Source: CAYYYW01 sp964476245 (GTDB lineage Bacteria; Patescibacteriota; Microgenomatia; UBA1406; HO2-37-13b). From it: 64,000 nt of DNA. The position numbers and the translations under genes are program-made. Positions 33,850 to 42,294 of this stretch are shown here, piece after piece; within the stretch, counting starts at the first letter, position 1, and each line of letters begins with the position of its first letter. The stretch lies in assembly GCA_964476245.1 (NCBI GenBank), contig CAYYYW010000004.1:16307-80306 (forward strand). Reading direction: 5' to 3'. The notes beneath the pieces are model-generated. The model was not told the origin of the DNA. It saw nothing but the letters and a program-made list of their open reading frames with translations, and did no database searches.

Positions 33850-34311
33850 ATGGACAAAGTCAAAATAATTAAATCAGAGACAGAGGAATTATTGAAAAAA
33901 ATTGGTTTATCGGTGGACGAGGTGAGTGTAAAAACAGAAGACGAAGCATGCTTTGTTCAAATAAAATCAACAGCTGATGCTCCATTTTTGATTGGGCGTT
34001 ATGGTGAAACGTTGCAGGCAATTCAAAGAATTATGGAAGTGATTTTATTTAAAATTTTTGGCAAGAACATAGAGCTGGTTGTTAACGTTAATGATTATCG
34101 AGAGCGGCAAAAAGCCCGTCTTGAAAAAATTGCTGAAGAGATAGCCCAAAAAGTGATGACGGAAAAAAAGGAAGAAGCTCTTTCACCCTTTTCAAGTTAT
34201 GAAAGAAAAATAATCCACGAATATGTTAGTGAACATTATCAAGAATTAACTTCTTATTCTGTAGGAGAAGAATATAATCGTACTTTGATTATTGCAATAA
34301 AGAAGGACTAA
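33850..34311 (+). CDS. jag: Jag/KhpB RNA-binding protein (KH and R3H domains)
   Basis: 153 residues. A type II KH domain (about 30-90; FLIGRYGETLQAIQRIMEVI) is followed by R3H (about 95-153; VNDYRERQKARLEKIAEE...PFSSYERKIIHEYV). The N-terminal Jag domain is shortened. It binds RNA and helps control cell elongation and division in Gram-positives. The rpmH-yidC-jag order is conserved across bacteria. Confidence 0.92.
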   Translation: MDKVKIIKSETEELLKKIGLSVDEVSVKTEDEACFVQIKSTADAPFLIGRYGETLQAIQRIMEVILFKIFGKNIELVVNVNDYRERQKARLEKIAEEIAQKVMTEKKEEALSPFSSYERKIIHEYVSEHYQELTSYSVGEEYNRTLIIAIKKD

Positions 34312-34421
34312 AGTAAGCTGGCCCTTCAGATTTTTTAGGTCATTGCAATAATCTAAAGTTTATTTTATGATGACTATAGTCCGTAGACAGATAAAGAGAA
34401 GTATTATATGGTTAACGGAAA

Positions 34422-34795
34422 ATGAGGGGTAATTTTATTTATCAGCGATTAGGAGAGAAAATTGTTGTGCGAAGAAAGAAAAAAGGACTTTCGCAGGAAG
34501 ATCTTTCTATTTTGACAGACGTCGACAGAACTTATATTGGCAGAGTTGAGCAAGGGAAAGCCAATCCTTCTTTCAAAACACTAATAAAAATCTCCAGAGC
34601 ATTAAAAATGAGATTGTCTGAATTGTTAAANNNNNNNNNNNNNNNNNNNNNNNNNNNNNNNNNNNNNNNNNNNNNNNNNNNNNNNNNNNNNNNNNNNNNN
34701 NNNNNNNNNNNNNNNNNNNNNNNNNNNNNNAAACACTAATAAAAATCTCCAGAGCATTAAAAATGAGATTGTCTGAATTGTTAAAGGGTGTTTAA
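34422..34795 (+). CDS. XRE-family HTH regulator, interrupted by a false gap
   Basis: The gene reads MRGNFIYQRLGEKIVVRRKK, then GLSQEDLSILTDVDRTYIGR and EQGKANPSFKTLIKISRALK to the gap. The sequence after the gap repeats the last 55 bases before it, then adds KGV and a stop. Collapsing the repeat gives a complete 72-residue helix-turn-helix protein. It is close in sequence to small Cro/CI-type regulators found with restriction systems, but no such system is nearby. The target is unknown. Confidence 0.85.
34631..34730. other. Assembly gap of 100 N, false
   Basis: The 55 bases before the gap recur exactly after it (AAACACTAATAAAAATCTCC and on). This is a contig overlap, not missing sequence. 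Confidence 0.95.
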
Positions 34796-34829
34796 CTTCA
34801 ACAAACCTTCTTTTGTTATAATCAATTAA

Positions 34830-35021
34830 ATGAAAAAATTGTTTATCACCTTAGGAATCTTTTTAATTATCCCGATTATTATTATTTTTGACTCCTTTGT
34901 TTTTTTTCTGACAAGGCCCGCTTGCTTAAACTGTGGCAATTTGATAGAGTTTTTAAAGAACGCTTCGTTGACGGTGTTTTTATTGGGAGGCATAGGTTAT
35001 AAGTTGAAAAATAAGAAATAA
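34830..35021 (+). CDS. Small membrane protein with CxxC
   Basis: 63 residues. Two hydrophobic helices (LFITLGIFLIIPIIIIFDSF and ASLTVFLLGGIGY) are separated by RPACLNCGNLIEF, with a CxxC. The tail is KLKNKK. No family is recognised. A broken second copy of its C-terminal half lies at 36592-36660. Confidence 0.5.
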   Translation: MKKLFITLGIFLIIPIIIIFDSFVFFLTRPACLNCGNLIEFLKNASLTVFLLGGIGYKLKNKK

Positions 35022-35040
35022 ACGCCAACCTTTATTAAAA

Positions 35041-35057
35041 CCCCGGACTAACCGGGG
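35041..35057 (-). terminator. Hairpin CCCCGG-ACTAA-CCGGGG
   Basis: A 6-bp GC stem. On the minus strand it is followed by TTTTAATAAAGG, on the plus strand by AAAAG. It lies 20 bases after the stop of the small membrane protein. The direction of action is unclear. Confidence 0.4.
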
Positions 35058-35109
35058 AAAAGTGGCACAGCTTGACTTTTAATAATAATCCTACTAAAAT
35101 TAAGATATT

Positions 35110-36360
35110 ATGAATTTTAATAGCCTTATTCCTAAAAATTATATTGAGAGGGAAATTGAGAGGGAAATTTTTAAGTTTTTAAAAGATCGGGAAATAATTG
35201 TTATTCGCGGTCCAAGACAAAGTGGCAAAAGCACTCTTCTTAAAAAGATTGGTAAGGTTTTGCAAGAAAAACATGAAGAAGGAGATGTTTTCTTAATTGA
35301 TTTAGAAGACGAAATAGAACAATTGAAATTTGAAAAAAACCCAAAAGAATATTTGGAGTTTTATCTTAGGGGAAAAGAAAAGATTTTTCTTATTCTTGAT
35401 GAGATTCAATATGTCAAAAATAGCGGAAAAATCCTAAAACTTCTTTTTGAGAAATATCCACAAGTAAAATTTATTGTCTCCGGCTCTTCCAGCTTAGATG
35501 TTAACAAATTAGGTGAATATTTGGTTGGTCGGGCAGTTTTTTTTGAACTTTATCCTTTCTCGTTTACCGAGTTTCTAAAAGCAAAAGATAACAACCTATA
35601 TTTAGAATATCAAACCAATAAGTTTAATGTCGAAAAACCCAAAAAAGTTGACTCTCTTTTTAAAGATAGATTAAACGACTATCTTAAACAATATCTCACT
35701 TTTGGTGGATATCCACGAATAGTTTTGGAGAAAAATAGAGAGAAAAAAATAATTTTTCTTAAAAATCTCTTTTCCACTTACATTGAAAAAGACATTATTA
35801 AGCTTTATGGGATAAAATATAAAGATAAAGTAATAACTCTTCTTAAATATCTAAGCGCTACCATAGGTAATCTTTTAAATTTCAATGATATTTGTCAAGT
35901 AACAAACTCGCATTTTCAAGAGATAAAACAGTTAATTTCAATATTGGAGGAGACTTATGTTTTAAAAAGACTTCCGCCTTTCTATAAAAATTTGGTGACT
36001 GAACTTAAAAAAAACCCAAAGGTTTATTTTTTTGATTTGGGTTTACGCAATGTTCTTTTGGAAAGGTTTGAATTTTCCGATGATGAGTGGGGAAGAATTT
36101 TGGAAAATTACGGCTTTCTGGCTTTTAAAAATTGTTCTCTTTCTTTTTGGCGGACAACCGCCAAGGCAGAAGTTGATTTTGTTATAAAAGATCGAGAAAT
36201 CCCTATTGAGATTAAAACAGTTCCCAAAATTACTCGCTCATTTCTTAGTTTTATAGAACATTATCACCCAAAAATTGGTCTAGTTGTCAATTGGGAAAGA
36301 AACGAAGAAGTGAAAAGAAATAAAACAAGAATTTTTTTTATCTCCTTATCTCTCCTTTAA
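35110..36360 (+). CDS. AAA_14/DUF4143 ATP-binding protein
   Basis: 416 residues. Walker A GPRQSGKST at 34-42, Walker B LILDEIQY near 98-105, sensor SGSSSLDV. A DUF4143 domain follows (about 190-360), ending with a PD-(D/E)xK-like core (AEVDFVIKDREIPIEIKT). Members occur in many free-living and host-associated bacteria and archaea, often singly and transferred between lineages. Their function is not established; the nuclease-like C-terminus suggests a defence or DNA-handling role. It borders a stretch full of broken genes. Confidence 0.87.
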   Translation: MNFNSLIPKNYIEREIEREIFKFLKDREIIVIRGPRQSGKSTLLKKIGKVLQEKHEEGDVFLIDLEDEIEQLKFEKNPKEYLEFYLRGKEKIFLILDEIQYVKNSGKILKLLFEKYPQVKFIVSGSSSLDVNKLGEYLVGRAVFFELYPFSFTEFLKAKDNNLYLEYQTNKFNVEKPKKVDSLFKDRLNDYLKQYLTFGGYPRIVLEKNREKKIIFLKNLFSTYIEKDIIKLYGIKYKDKVITLLKYLSATIGNLLNFNDICQVTNSHFQEIKQLISILEETYVLKRLPPFYKNLVTELKKNPKVYFFDLGLRNVLLERFEFSDDEWGRILENYGFLAFKNCSLSFWRTTAKAEVDFVIKDREIPIEIKTVPKITRSFLSFIEHYHPKIGLVVNWERNEEVKRNKTRIFFISLSLL

Positions 36361-36501
36361 AATATCCTTTAACTTCTATCCTCTTCTGTCTATCGTCCAC
36401 AAGTTTGTTTACCGACAAGTTTTTTTGTATACTTGATAATATGAGATCAATAAAGTTTAAACTTTCACCGAAAGCCACCCTTTTCGGATTAAAAGAGATA
36501 T

Positions 36502-36528
36502 AAAAAAAACCTCCGCCCGAAGGCGGAG
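36502..36528 (-). terminator. Strong intrinsic terminator on the minus strand
   Basis: CTCCGCC, loop TTCG, GGCGGAG and a run of eight T on the minus strand. It lies about 20 bases after a minus-strand promoter and would end a transcript of roughly 40 bases. Confidence 0.6.
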
Positions 36529-36546
36529 TAGTGTAAAACTATGACA

Positions 36547-36575
36547 AATGTATCAAATTTATCAATTCTTGTCAA
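36547..36575 (-). promoter_or_regulatory. Promoter-like sequence on the minus strand
   Basis: TTGACA, 17 bases, TACATT. No gene follows on this strand before the terminator at 36502. Confidence 0.4.
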
Positions 36576-36591
36576 CAGCAAAAACTCTCTT

Positions 36592-36660
36592 ATTAACAAT
36601 CTAACTATTTTCAGCTTTTTGTTGGGAAGTGTGGGTTATAAGTTGAAGAACAAGAGATAA
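36592..36660 (+). pseudogene. Remnant of a paralogue of the small CxxC membrane protein
   Basis: The frame reads INNLTIFSFLLGSVGYKLKN then KR and a stop. This matches the end of the 34830 protein (ASLTVFLLGGIGYKLKNKK). The first half, with the CxxC, is absent. Confidence 0.6.
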
Positions 36661-36662
36661 AA

Positions 36663-36857
36663 GAAGCCCAAATATTAAAATTAAAAGGAAAAGCGGCGGT
36701 TTTTATCGATTGGGCCAATGTTTATGGGTGGAAAGATTCGTTAAAATATGAAATTGACCCATAAAAACTTTAAGCCTATTTAAAAAGTTACCCGGAAATA
36801 AAAGAATGGATTTATAAAAGAGCGGTTGACAGATTAGGAGTAAATATTTTTAGGTAA
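36663..36857 (+). pseudogene. NYN-domain (LabA/DUF88-type) nuclease remnant
   Basis: The frame EAQILKLKGKAAVFIDWANV then YGWKDSLKYEIDP is the start of an NYN domain (FIDWANVY holds the catalytic Asp). An in-frame stop, then a shift, break it; LKSYPEIKEWIYKRAVDRLG is still readable afterwards. Most of the domain is deleted. NYN proteins are PIN-like RNases. Confidence 0.65.
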
Positions 36858-36867
36858 TAAAAAATGC

Positions 36868-36889
36868 CCCTCGGTCTTTCGACCGAGGG
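36868..36889 (-). terminator. 9-bp hairpin with T-run on the minus strand
   Basis: CCCTCGGTC, TTTC, GACCGAGGG. Read on the minus strand it is followed by GGCATTTTTTATT, the form of an intrinsic terminator. No minus-strand gene is upstream of it. Confidence 0.5.
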
Positions 36890-36999
36890 CGTAATTGATT
36901 ATTTTATATCATATTATAAACAAGATGTTAAATTACAAAAAACTTCAAAATAAACTGGGGAAATTTGGTAGAGTTTATTAGAATTTTAAGTTATAAAAT

Positions 37000-39900
37000 A
37001 TGCAATATATGAATCCAGACAATATTGAAATTAAACAAAGATGGGGAGAAGAAACTGCCAAAAGATTAACCGGAGATGAAAAAATAACGTTAAGCGGGAT
37101 AATAATCAAACTAAGAGCAATTCGCCAGTCAGCTACTCAATTACGTCAAGCTCCAATCGTAGATAACATAGGACCGGGGGGACAAATAATTGTTGAGAAA
37201 CCTTATAAAAAAAATTTTGGTCCTCAACAAGCCCAATCGGCTAGTCTTAAAAATTCAGTCATTGAGACTTTAAGATCTGTTAAAGAGATGGGTTATAAAT
37301 TAACCGCAGCTCAAAGACGAACAACGTCTGTTACCACGGCAATAATGTCTGAGGAGGCAAAATTAATCATTAACAACATTGGCGAAAGTGATGTAACAGA
37401 AGAAACAGCGCCTTATGTTACCCATTTGATTGATGAATGTTTAAAACAAGAGTTTTCTAGTCCTCAAAGGAAGATCAAATTAGCTGAAGAGGTAAAAGAT
37501 CTTTTAAAAATAAACACATATTTTGGGGAAAGAATAATTAAGAATTTATTGGCAAAAATAGAGAGGACCAGTCTAAGTGTTGTTTATCGGAATAGACTGA
37601 TTGTTTTAGAAACGGAAATTACCAACGTGAAGGGTCAATATGAGACAAACAACTTAAGCCAACCTGTGAGAAATGAACTAAATAATTTTAGACAAACAGC
37701 CACTGATTTAAGAAATACAGTCTTAGTTAATGGTGAAAAAAATTATACTCCCCAGCAGTTACAACAAGCTCAAAATTTAGCTAACTTTGTCCAAGAACTA
37801 ATAGAAAGAACCAATCGCCTACCAGACAGTTTTCTATCGCCAGAATCTAAGTCGCTAATTGCTGAAATCAACATTGATTATGTGACTGCCCAAACCGCTC
37901 CTTACGTTTTTCATCTTTTTGATGAGTTGGCGAGAGTACCGCCAGCAGGTCAATTTTTGTTGATAAATAACCGAGAAGGCTTAATCAACTTAGCTGAAGA
38001 GACGACAGTATTAAATAGAAGCATTTTAGAGCTAAAAAATCCCCTTCTTGGCCATCAAATAATTAAAGACCTAACTGAACGGGTTGATGGTTTACCTAAT
38101 CCAGCGTTGACACACCAACAAATTTTAAGATTACAGGCACTAAAAGATAACGTTAGAGAATCAAGAGATAAATTATTTGATGTAAAAAACAAACAACTTG
38201 AAAAACATTCGCAAAAAGGAGCGAGGCTTTCTCAAGAGCGAAATAGATTGCTTGGACGCTATCAACCAAGCATTTTGCCTCCAACAGACCAGGCAACGTC
38301 TAAAAAACTTATGAGCGATTTCTTTGGAGGAGAGACCTTTACTAATATTGATAAGGCTGAATTGGAAAGGTTGTGGAGATTGGGAGGATTACACCCAACA
38401 GAGATCACCGCTCTTTGGCAAAATCGCGATGCATATATGGGCTATCTTCAAGAACGAGCAGCGATGGGTGAAGGAAAAATGTATGAGGAAATGTTTTTTT
38501 CCGGAGAACAATCAGACAATATCAAGAAATATGTAGAAGTAGATCCTCAAGTAATAAAAAATTTACTTGAGGCAGGAAGAGAAGATGAATATCGTCTGAA
38601 AATAACTGAGATATTCAGCTCTGTTTATTCAAAGCTTGATGATCGGCCTTCAGAACGCTCTGATCATATTTTTAACTCCTTTTATCTTACGCCAATTGAG
38701 GATAGGCTACATCAGCTAATGACCACCACCGCTTTGGCATTGCGAGAGTCTGGATATAAAGAATATGCCGAAGTTGTTAAAGGTGTTTCAGCAGAGCAGA
38801 AAAGAATAAAGGGACTTTGGGTGGCTTTTCATGATGCGATGATTTATGCCCATATGGGAGCTGGGTTTGATGAATGGATTAAGTTGATCTATGATCGTAA
38901 AGCTTCAGAATTTGCTACTTTGTATACTCAACCGCGAGAAGGAAAAATGTTTATGGTTGCTTGTTCTATGGTTGAGAGATACTTGCAAGGCGATTTCGCT
39001 TTGAATAAAAACCAGCCGCGGCCTGAACTTTTTGGCGGTGAGTATGACGAAAAAGGTTTTTATCATTCGCCCGACGATGACAAAATGAAAGAAATGATTA
39101 AGTCAGCACTTCGAGGAGATAAAGAATGTACTGACCCCAAAAGTTGGGAGATTAATAGGGCGCTTTCTTTAGCCAAAGGCTATCATCTAACTGCCACCTT
39201 ACGCATGCTTGAATTATTTGCCACCGCTGACCCGAGGAAAGGAATGGATTTTAGAGGCAATTTTCTGGCTGGTGTTTTAGGCCAAATCTATTTAAAATGG
39301 AGTTGGGCCTTTGGTCGAGCGACCGAGTATCCCAATCTGCCTCGTTATTTTAGTATTCTTCGCCGATTACCAATCAGTCGTAAAGGAAAAGGTTTGCGGC
39401 AGATGCTTAAAGACCGCGGTGGTTGGTCGCCTGCTAAGCTTATGAAGTTAGTTGCTTCAGAAAAAGTTGATGAGTTAGGCAAAGAGTTGATGTTACAACT
39501 TGTAGGCGGGGAGGCTTTTTTTGAAGATATTCTTCACCACGTGTGTTTTATTGGAAGAGAATCGAGAAACGGCTGGCGAACTAAACCAGCTTTAAAAGTC
39601 TTTTTTACTTCAAAGCAGTGGAAGGATAAAATTGACGCGATGGGCATACCTCAAAACGCTAAAGATGTAATTTTAAGTTTTTTTGATAAAGATAAATTTG
39701 GGGCATGGAAAGATCAAAAAGAATGGGACAAATTTTATGAAAATATTTTACGGCCAGTCGTCGGTGCTTCGGCCGAATTTTGGTACAGCGAGGACAGAGC
39801 AGCAGGCGTCGACTTTAAAAATTTGACAAGAACCCGTTTTATTAGAGATCAAAGATTTAGAAAAAACATCACACAGTTTTTAGAGGATAACAGTCTAGAT

Positions 39901-41277
39901 AGTTCGGAAGCTCTAAATAAGTTAAGAGATATTGAAATAAGACGCAATTTAGACTTTCCTAATTTAAATGATCAAGATTGGGAAAAGAAAAAAATAGAAC
40001 TTTTTAATTTTTCCGATAGTCAATGGAAAGCGATGGAAGATGAGGATATTGAATTTGTGATAACTGATCCCCACAATAGGAAAAGAATTAAAATCTCTCG
40101 TTTTGATTTCATTGGAATGCAGCGGGCCAAATACGATGGTCAAGCTTGGAGCCATCTTTTTATGAGGTCGCCGATTGACTTTCTTTTACCTCTTTGTCAG
40201 TTGGTTCCAGAGCTTTTGTTAAGCGATAAAAAATGGGCAGAAATGGCTAAAGGAAGAAGAAATGATTTGTTGGTAAAATTTGGTACGGATAGCTGGAACA
40301 GCTTAGACAAAATCCGCCGATTTTATCACGAGGTTGGTCCAATATATAGCGTTGATTTTGGCGCTAATGGAATGAACAAAGAAAGCTTAATGCGATTAAC
40401 CAGTGACCTTTCCCGCGCTTTTTTTCAACTTCAACAGGGCGGAGATATAAGGCAAAAAGCAAAATTAGATCTAAATTTGATTACCAACCCTGATTTAAAA
40501 AGAGCTGTTTCCAATTTAAGATTTGAATTTTTAAATCAAGTTGATCAAGTTGACGCTTTTACTCAAAATGAAGACATTGGGGAAGATCGTCTAGTTGATC
40601 TATCTGGCAACTTTTTTGTCCGTGCCGCCAAAGAATTTGTTAAAAAGGGCTATTTTTTCCCCACCAGTGCGGATATGGACCAGAGCGTTATTGACAAAAA
40701 CTTGGCCAGCGTTGGAGAAGAGATGATCACCAGACTTTATACCGATTTAGGGGGATTGCGTCAGATTACTGCTGCGGTTTCTGGTCTTGAGGAGACGATA
40801 TATCAAGCTTCTGTTTCCGGTGACCTTGACCCGCTTCATAGTATTCTACGGAGAGTAATGGACTATCAAAACTTTGTAGGACCAACTGAAGCAAGAAGCA
40901 TAAACTTTGATCTTATATCTGTTGCCGGCCGTTTTTTTCATGAAGATTGGGCAACTAGAATTCCCTTTATAGGTCCTTTAATTAAATTAGCTTTAGGTAG
41001 TAATGCTTCAATATCAAAACTCGTTAGAAAAGACAAACGAATGTATTCAATGAACAACGATGCTTTTAGAGGATTCGTTGAGAAAGCAGATTTAAATGGT
41101 GAAATAGCCAAAAAAGGGAGATACGGAAAAGAAGAAATTTATAGATCAGTTGGAGCAGGATTGAAAAAGTTTTTAGCCACAGAAGCGATTCCTGGCATTT
41201 TTGGAATGTTGGTGATATTTTTATTATGGATGTATATTAAAAAAGCATCCGGGGAAGCAGGAGAAAAAAAACAATAA
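37000..41277 (+). CDS. Giant protein with C-terminal membrane anchor, next to pilin and TrbL-like genes
   Basis: 1425 residues, no signal peptide. The N-terminal 400 residues are helical and carry two similar blocks (compare IINNIGESDVTEETAPYVTH near 130 with IAEINIDYVTAQTAPYVFHL near 290), so this part looks duplicated. The central and C-terminal parts are helical, rich in Trp and charged residues (for example GMDFRGNFLAGVLGQIYLKW). The only clear membrane helix is at the end (IPGIFGMLVIFLLWMYI), followed by a charged tail. I recognise no named domain. CPR genomes often have a very long protein beside TrbC/VirB2- and TrbL-like genes, as here. The role may be a secretion or conjugation-like assembly; that is inference. 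The ATG at 37009 is an alternative start. Confidence 0.75.
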   Translation: MQYMNPDNIEIKQRWGEETAKRLTGDEKITLSGIIIKLRAIRQSATQLRQAPIVDNIGPGGQIIVEKPYKKNFGPQQAQSASLKNSVIETLRSVKEMGYKLTAAQRRTTSVTTAIMSEEAKLIINNIGESDVTEETAPYVTHLIDECLKQEFSSPQRKIKLAEEVKDLLKINTYFGERIIKNLLAKIERTSLSVVYRNRLIVLETEITNVKGQYETNNLSQPVRNELNNFRQTATDLRNTVLVNGEKNYTPQQLQQAQNLANFVQELIERTNRLPDSFLSPESKSLIAEINIDYVTAQTAPYVFHLFDELARVPPAGQFLLINNREGLINLAEETTVLNRSILELKNPLLGHQIIKDLTERVDGLPNPALTHQQILRLQALKDNVRESRDKLFDVKNKQLEKHSQKGARLSQERNRLLGRYQPSILPPTDQATSKKLMSDFFGGETFTNIDKAELERLWRLGGLHPTEITALWQNRDAYMGYLQERAAMGEGKMYEEMFFSGEQSDNIKKYVEVDPQVIKNLLEAGREDEYRLKITEIFSSVYSKLDDRPSERSDHIFNSFYLTPIEDRLHQLMTTTALALRESGYKEYAEVVKGVSAEQKRIKGLWVAFHDAMIYAHMGAGFDEWIKLIYDRKASEFATLYTQPREGKMFMVACSMVERYLQGDFALNKNQPRPELFGGEYDEKGFYHSPDDDKMKEMIKSALRGDKECTDPKSWEINRALSLAKGYHLTATLRMLELFATADPRKGMDFRGNFLAGVLGQIYLKWSWAFGRATEYPNLPRYFSILRRLPISRKGKGLRQMLKDRGGWSPAKLMKLVASEKVDELGKELMLQLVGGEAFFEDILHHVCFIGRESRNGWRTKPALKVFFTSKQWKDKIDAMGIPQNAKDVILSFFDKDKFGAWKDQKEWDKFYENILRPVVGASAEFWYSEDRAAGVDFKNLTRTRFIRDQRFRKNITQFLEDNSLDSSEALNKLRDIEIRRNLDFPNLNDQDWEKKKIELFNFSDSQWKAMEDEDIEFVITDPHNRKRIKISRFDFIGMQRAKYDGQAWSHLFMRSPIDFLLPLCQLVPELLLSDKKWAEMAKGRRNDLLVKFGTDSWNSLDKIRRFYHEVGPIYSVDFGANGMNKESLMRLTSDLSRAFFQLQQGGDIRQKAKLDLNLITNPDLKRAVSNLRFEFLNQVDQVDAFTQNEDIGEDRLVDLSGNFFVRAAKEFVKKGYFFPTSADMDQSVIDKNLASVGEEMITRLYTDLGGLRQITAAVSGLEETIYQASVSGDLDPLHSILRRVMDYQNFVGPTEARSINFDLISVAGRFFHEDWATRIPFIGPLIKLALGSNASISKLVRKDKRMYSMNNDAFRGFVEKADLNGEIAKKGRYGKEEIYRSVGAGLKKFLATEAIPGIFGMLVIFLLWMYIKKASGEAGEKKQ

Positions 41278-41296
41278 TTTTTTGTATTATAAAAAT

Positions 41297-42016
41297 ATGA
41301 AAAAAATTTTGGTAATTTCTTTCTTTTTATTGATTTTAACTTTAATCAATAATCAAATAGTTTTCTCTCAATTTGGGTCTATTCAGATACCGGGAGTAGA
41401 TTGCGGAGATGCTGAAGCAAGTGGTAGCGCTAAAAACTGCTGTAAAGAAATAGATGTTTCTCTACCTTCTGTTCCTGGTGCAATAAGGCTTATCCCCGGC
41501 ATAGGCTCGTGGTTGGACAATTTAGTAAAATCTACGTCAAAGCTTAAACGAGCCACTAACATCGTTCCCTGTCCCATAGGCTATCCTCGTCCTTCTGTCA
41601 ACGACCCGAACTGTGTTTGTTTAAAAGAGAGTCAGATAACTCCTTTCCCGGTTGAATCCATCAAAAATATGTGTTTGAGGTATATAAAAAAACCAGAAGA
41701 ACAGGCAAGTTGTATTAACTGCGCTAATCAGCAGGGGGTTTGGACAGCAATGGGCTGTGTATATGGGAATTTATCAAAATTTATAGTTAGCAATATTTTT
41801 AGCTGGGGGATTGGATTGGGTGGAATAATAGCTTTACTTTGCGTTATTTATTCCGCTTTTACTCTCCAAATGTCCCAAGGCAATCCGGAAAAAATCAAAA
41901 AAGCCCAAGAAAACCTTACTTCTTGTATCCTTGGCTTGATACTTATCATTTTCTCCGTGTTTGTTTTAAGATTGATCGGGGTGGATATTTTGAGAATACC
42001 GGGGTTTGGAAAGTAG
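41297..42016 (+). CDS. TrbC/VirB2-like pilin family protein with Cys-rich ectodomain
   Basis: 239 residues from the ATG at 41297. A signal peptide (MKKILVISFFLLILTLINNQ, likely cleaved after VFSQ) leads to a Cys-rich segment with about 12 Cys (GSAKNCCKEIDV, DPNCVCLKES, SCINCANQQG). Two C-terminal helices (IIALLCVIYSAFTLQM and SCILGLILIIFSVFVLRLIG) flank the loop GNPEKIKKAQENL. That two-helix hairpin with GxPEKxKKAxE is the TrbC/VirB2 type IV secretion pilin fold. It starts 19 bases after the giant gene. The Cys-rich extension is not found in classical VirB2. Confidence 0.8.
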   Translation: MKKILVISFFLLILTLINNQIVFSQFGSIQIPGVDCGDAEASGSAKNCCKEIDVSLPSVPGAIRLIPGIGSWLDNLVKSTSKLKRATNIVPCPIGYPRPSVNDPNCVCLKESQITPFPVESIKNMCLRYIKKPEEQASCINCANQQGVWTAMGCVYGNLSKFIVSNIFSWGIGLGGIIALLCVIYSAFTLQMSQGNPEKIKKAQENLTSCILGLILIIFSVFVLRLIGVDILRIPGFGK

Positions 42017-42294
42017 GTACTAAAGATGGATAGCAGAAGATAAAAGCTTTACTGATTTCTTTTTTTCCACCAGACTTAAAAAACAAAGATTTTCCATTCA
42101 TTGGGAACGACAGCATGCTGATAAAACTATTTTTAGAATTGACAATACACCCGACATGAAATGGAGGCGTGTAAATTAGAAGATATATGCAGAACGTTTT
42201 TAAAATTTACTAGAAAAAAATTTCAATAATTTTCTCCGTGTTTGTTTTAAGATTGATCGGGGTGGATATTTTATTGAATGAAAATCCTTTGGTT
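42017..42294. other. Intergenic region with possible coding remnant
   Basis: An open stretch from about 42025 reads EDKSFTDFFFSTRLKKQRFS and later HWERQHADKTIFRIDN before a stop near 42178, with no start codon. It may be the tail of a lost gene. A 44-base copy of the pilin gene's end follows. Confidence 0.4.
42229..42272 (+). repeat. 44-bp duplicate of the 3' end of the pilin gene
   Basis: Bases 41948-41991 recur exactly at 42229-42272 (ATTTTCTCCGTGTTTGTTTT and on to GGTGGATATTTT). The copy is outside any gene. Confidence 0.9.

Larger units (their letters stand above)
36361..36999. other. Gene-free stretch with remnants and hairpins
   Basis: No intact gene. It holds a 20-codon ORF at 36441 (MRSIKFKLSPKATLFGLKEI) behind a GATAAT-like box, a minus-strand promoter and terminator pair, a broken copy of the 34830 membrane protein, an NYN-domain remnant and a second strong hairpin. 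It looks like decayed accessory DNA. Confidence 0.6.

Noticed and set aside
34366..34431. Small ORF MMTIVRRQIKRSIIWLTENE
   Set aside because: 21 codons, overlaps the XRE start and matches nothing known; too weak to call.
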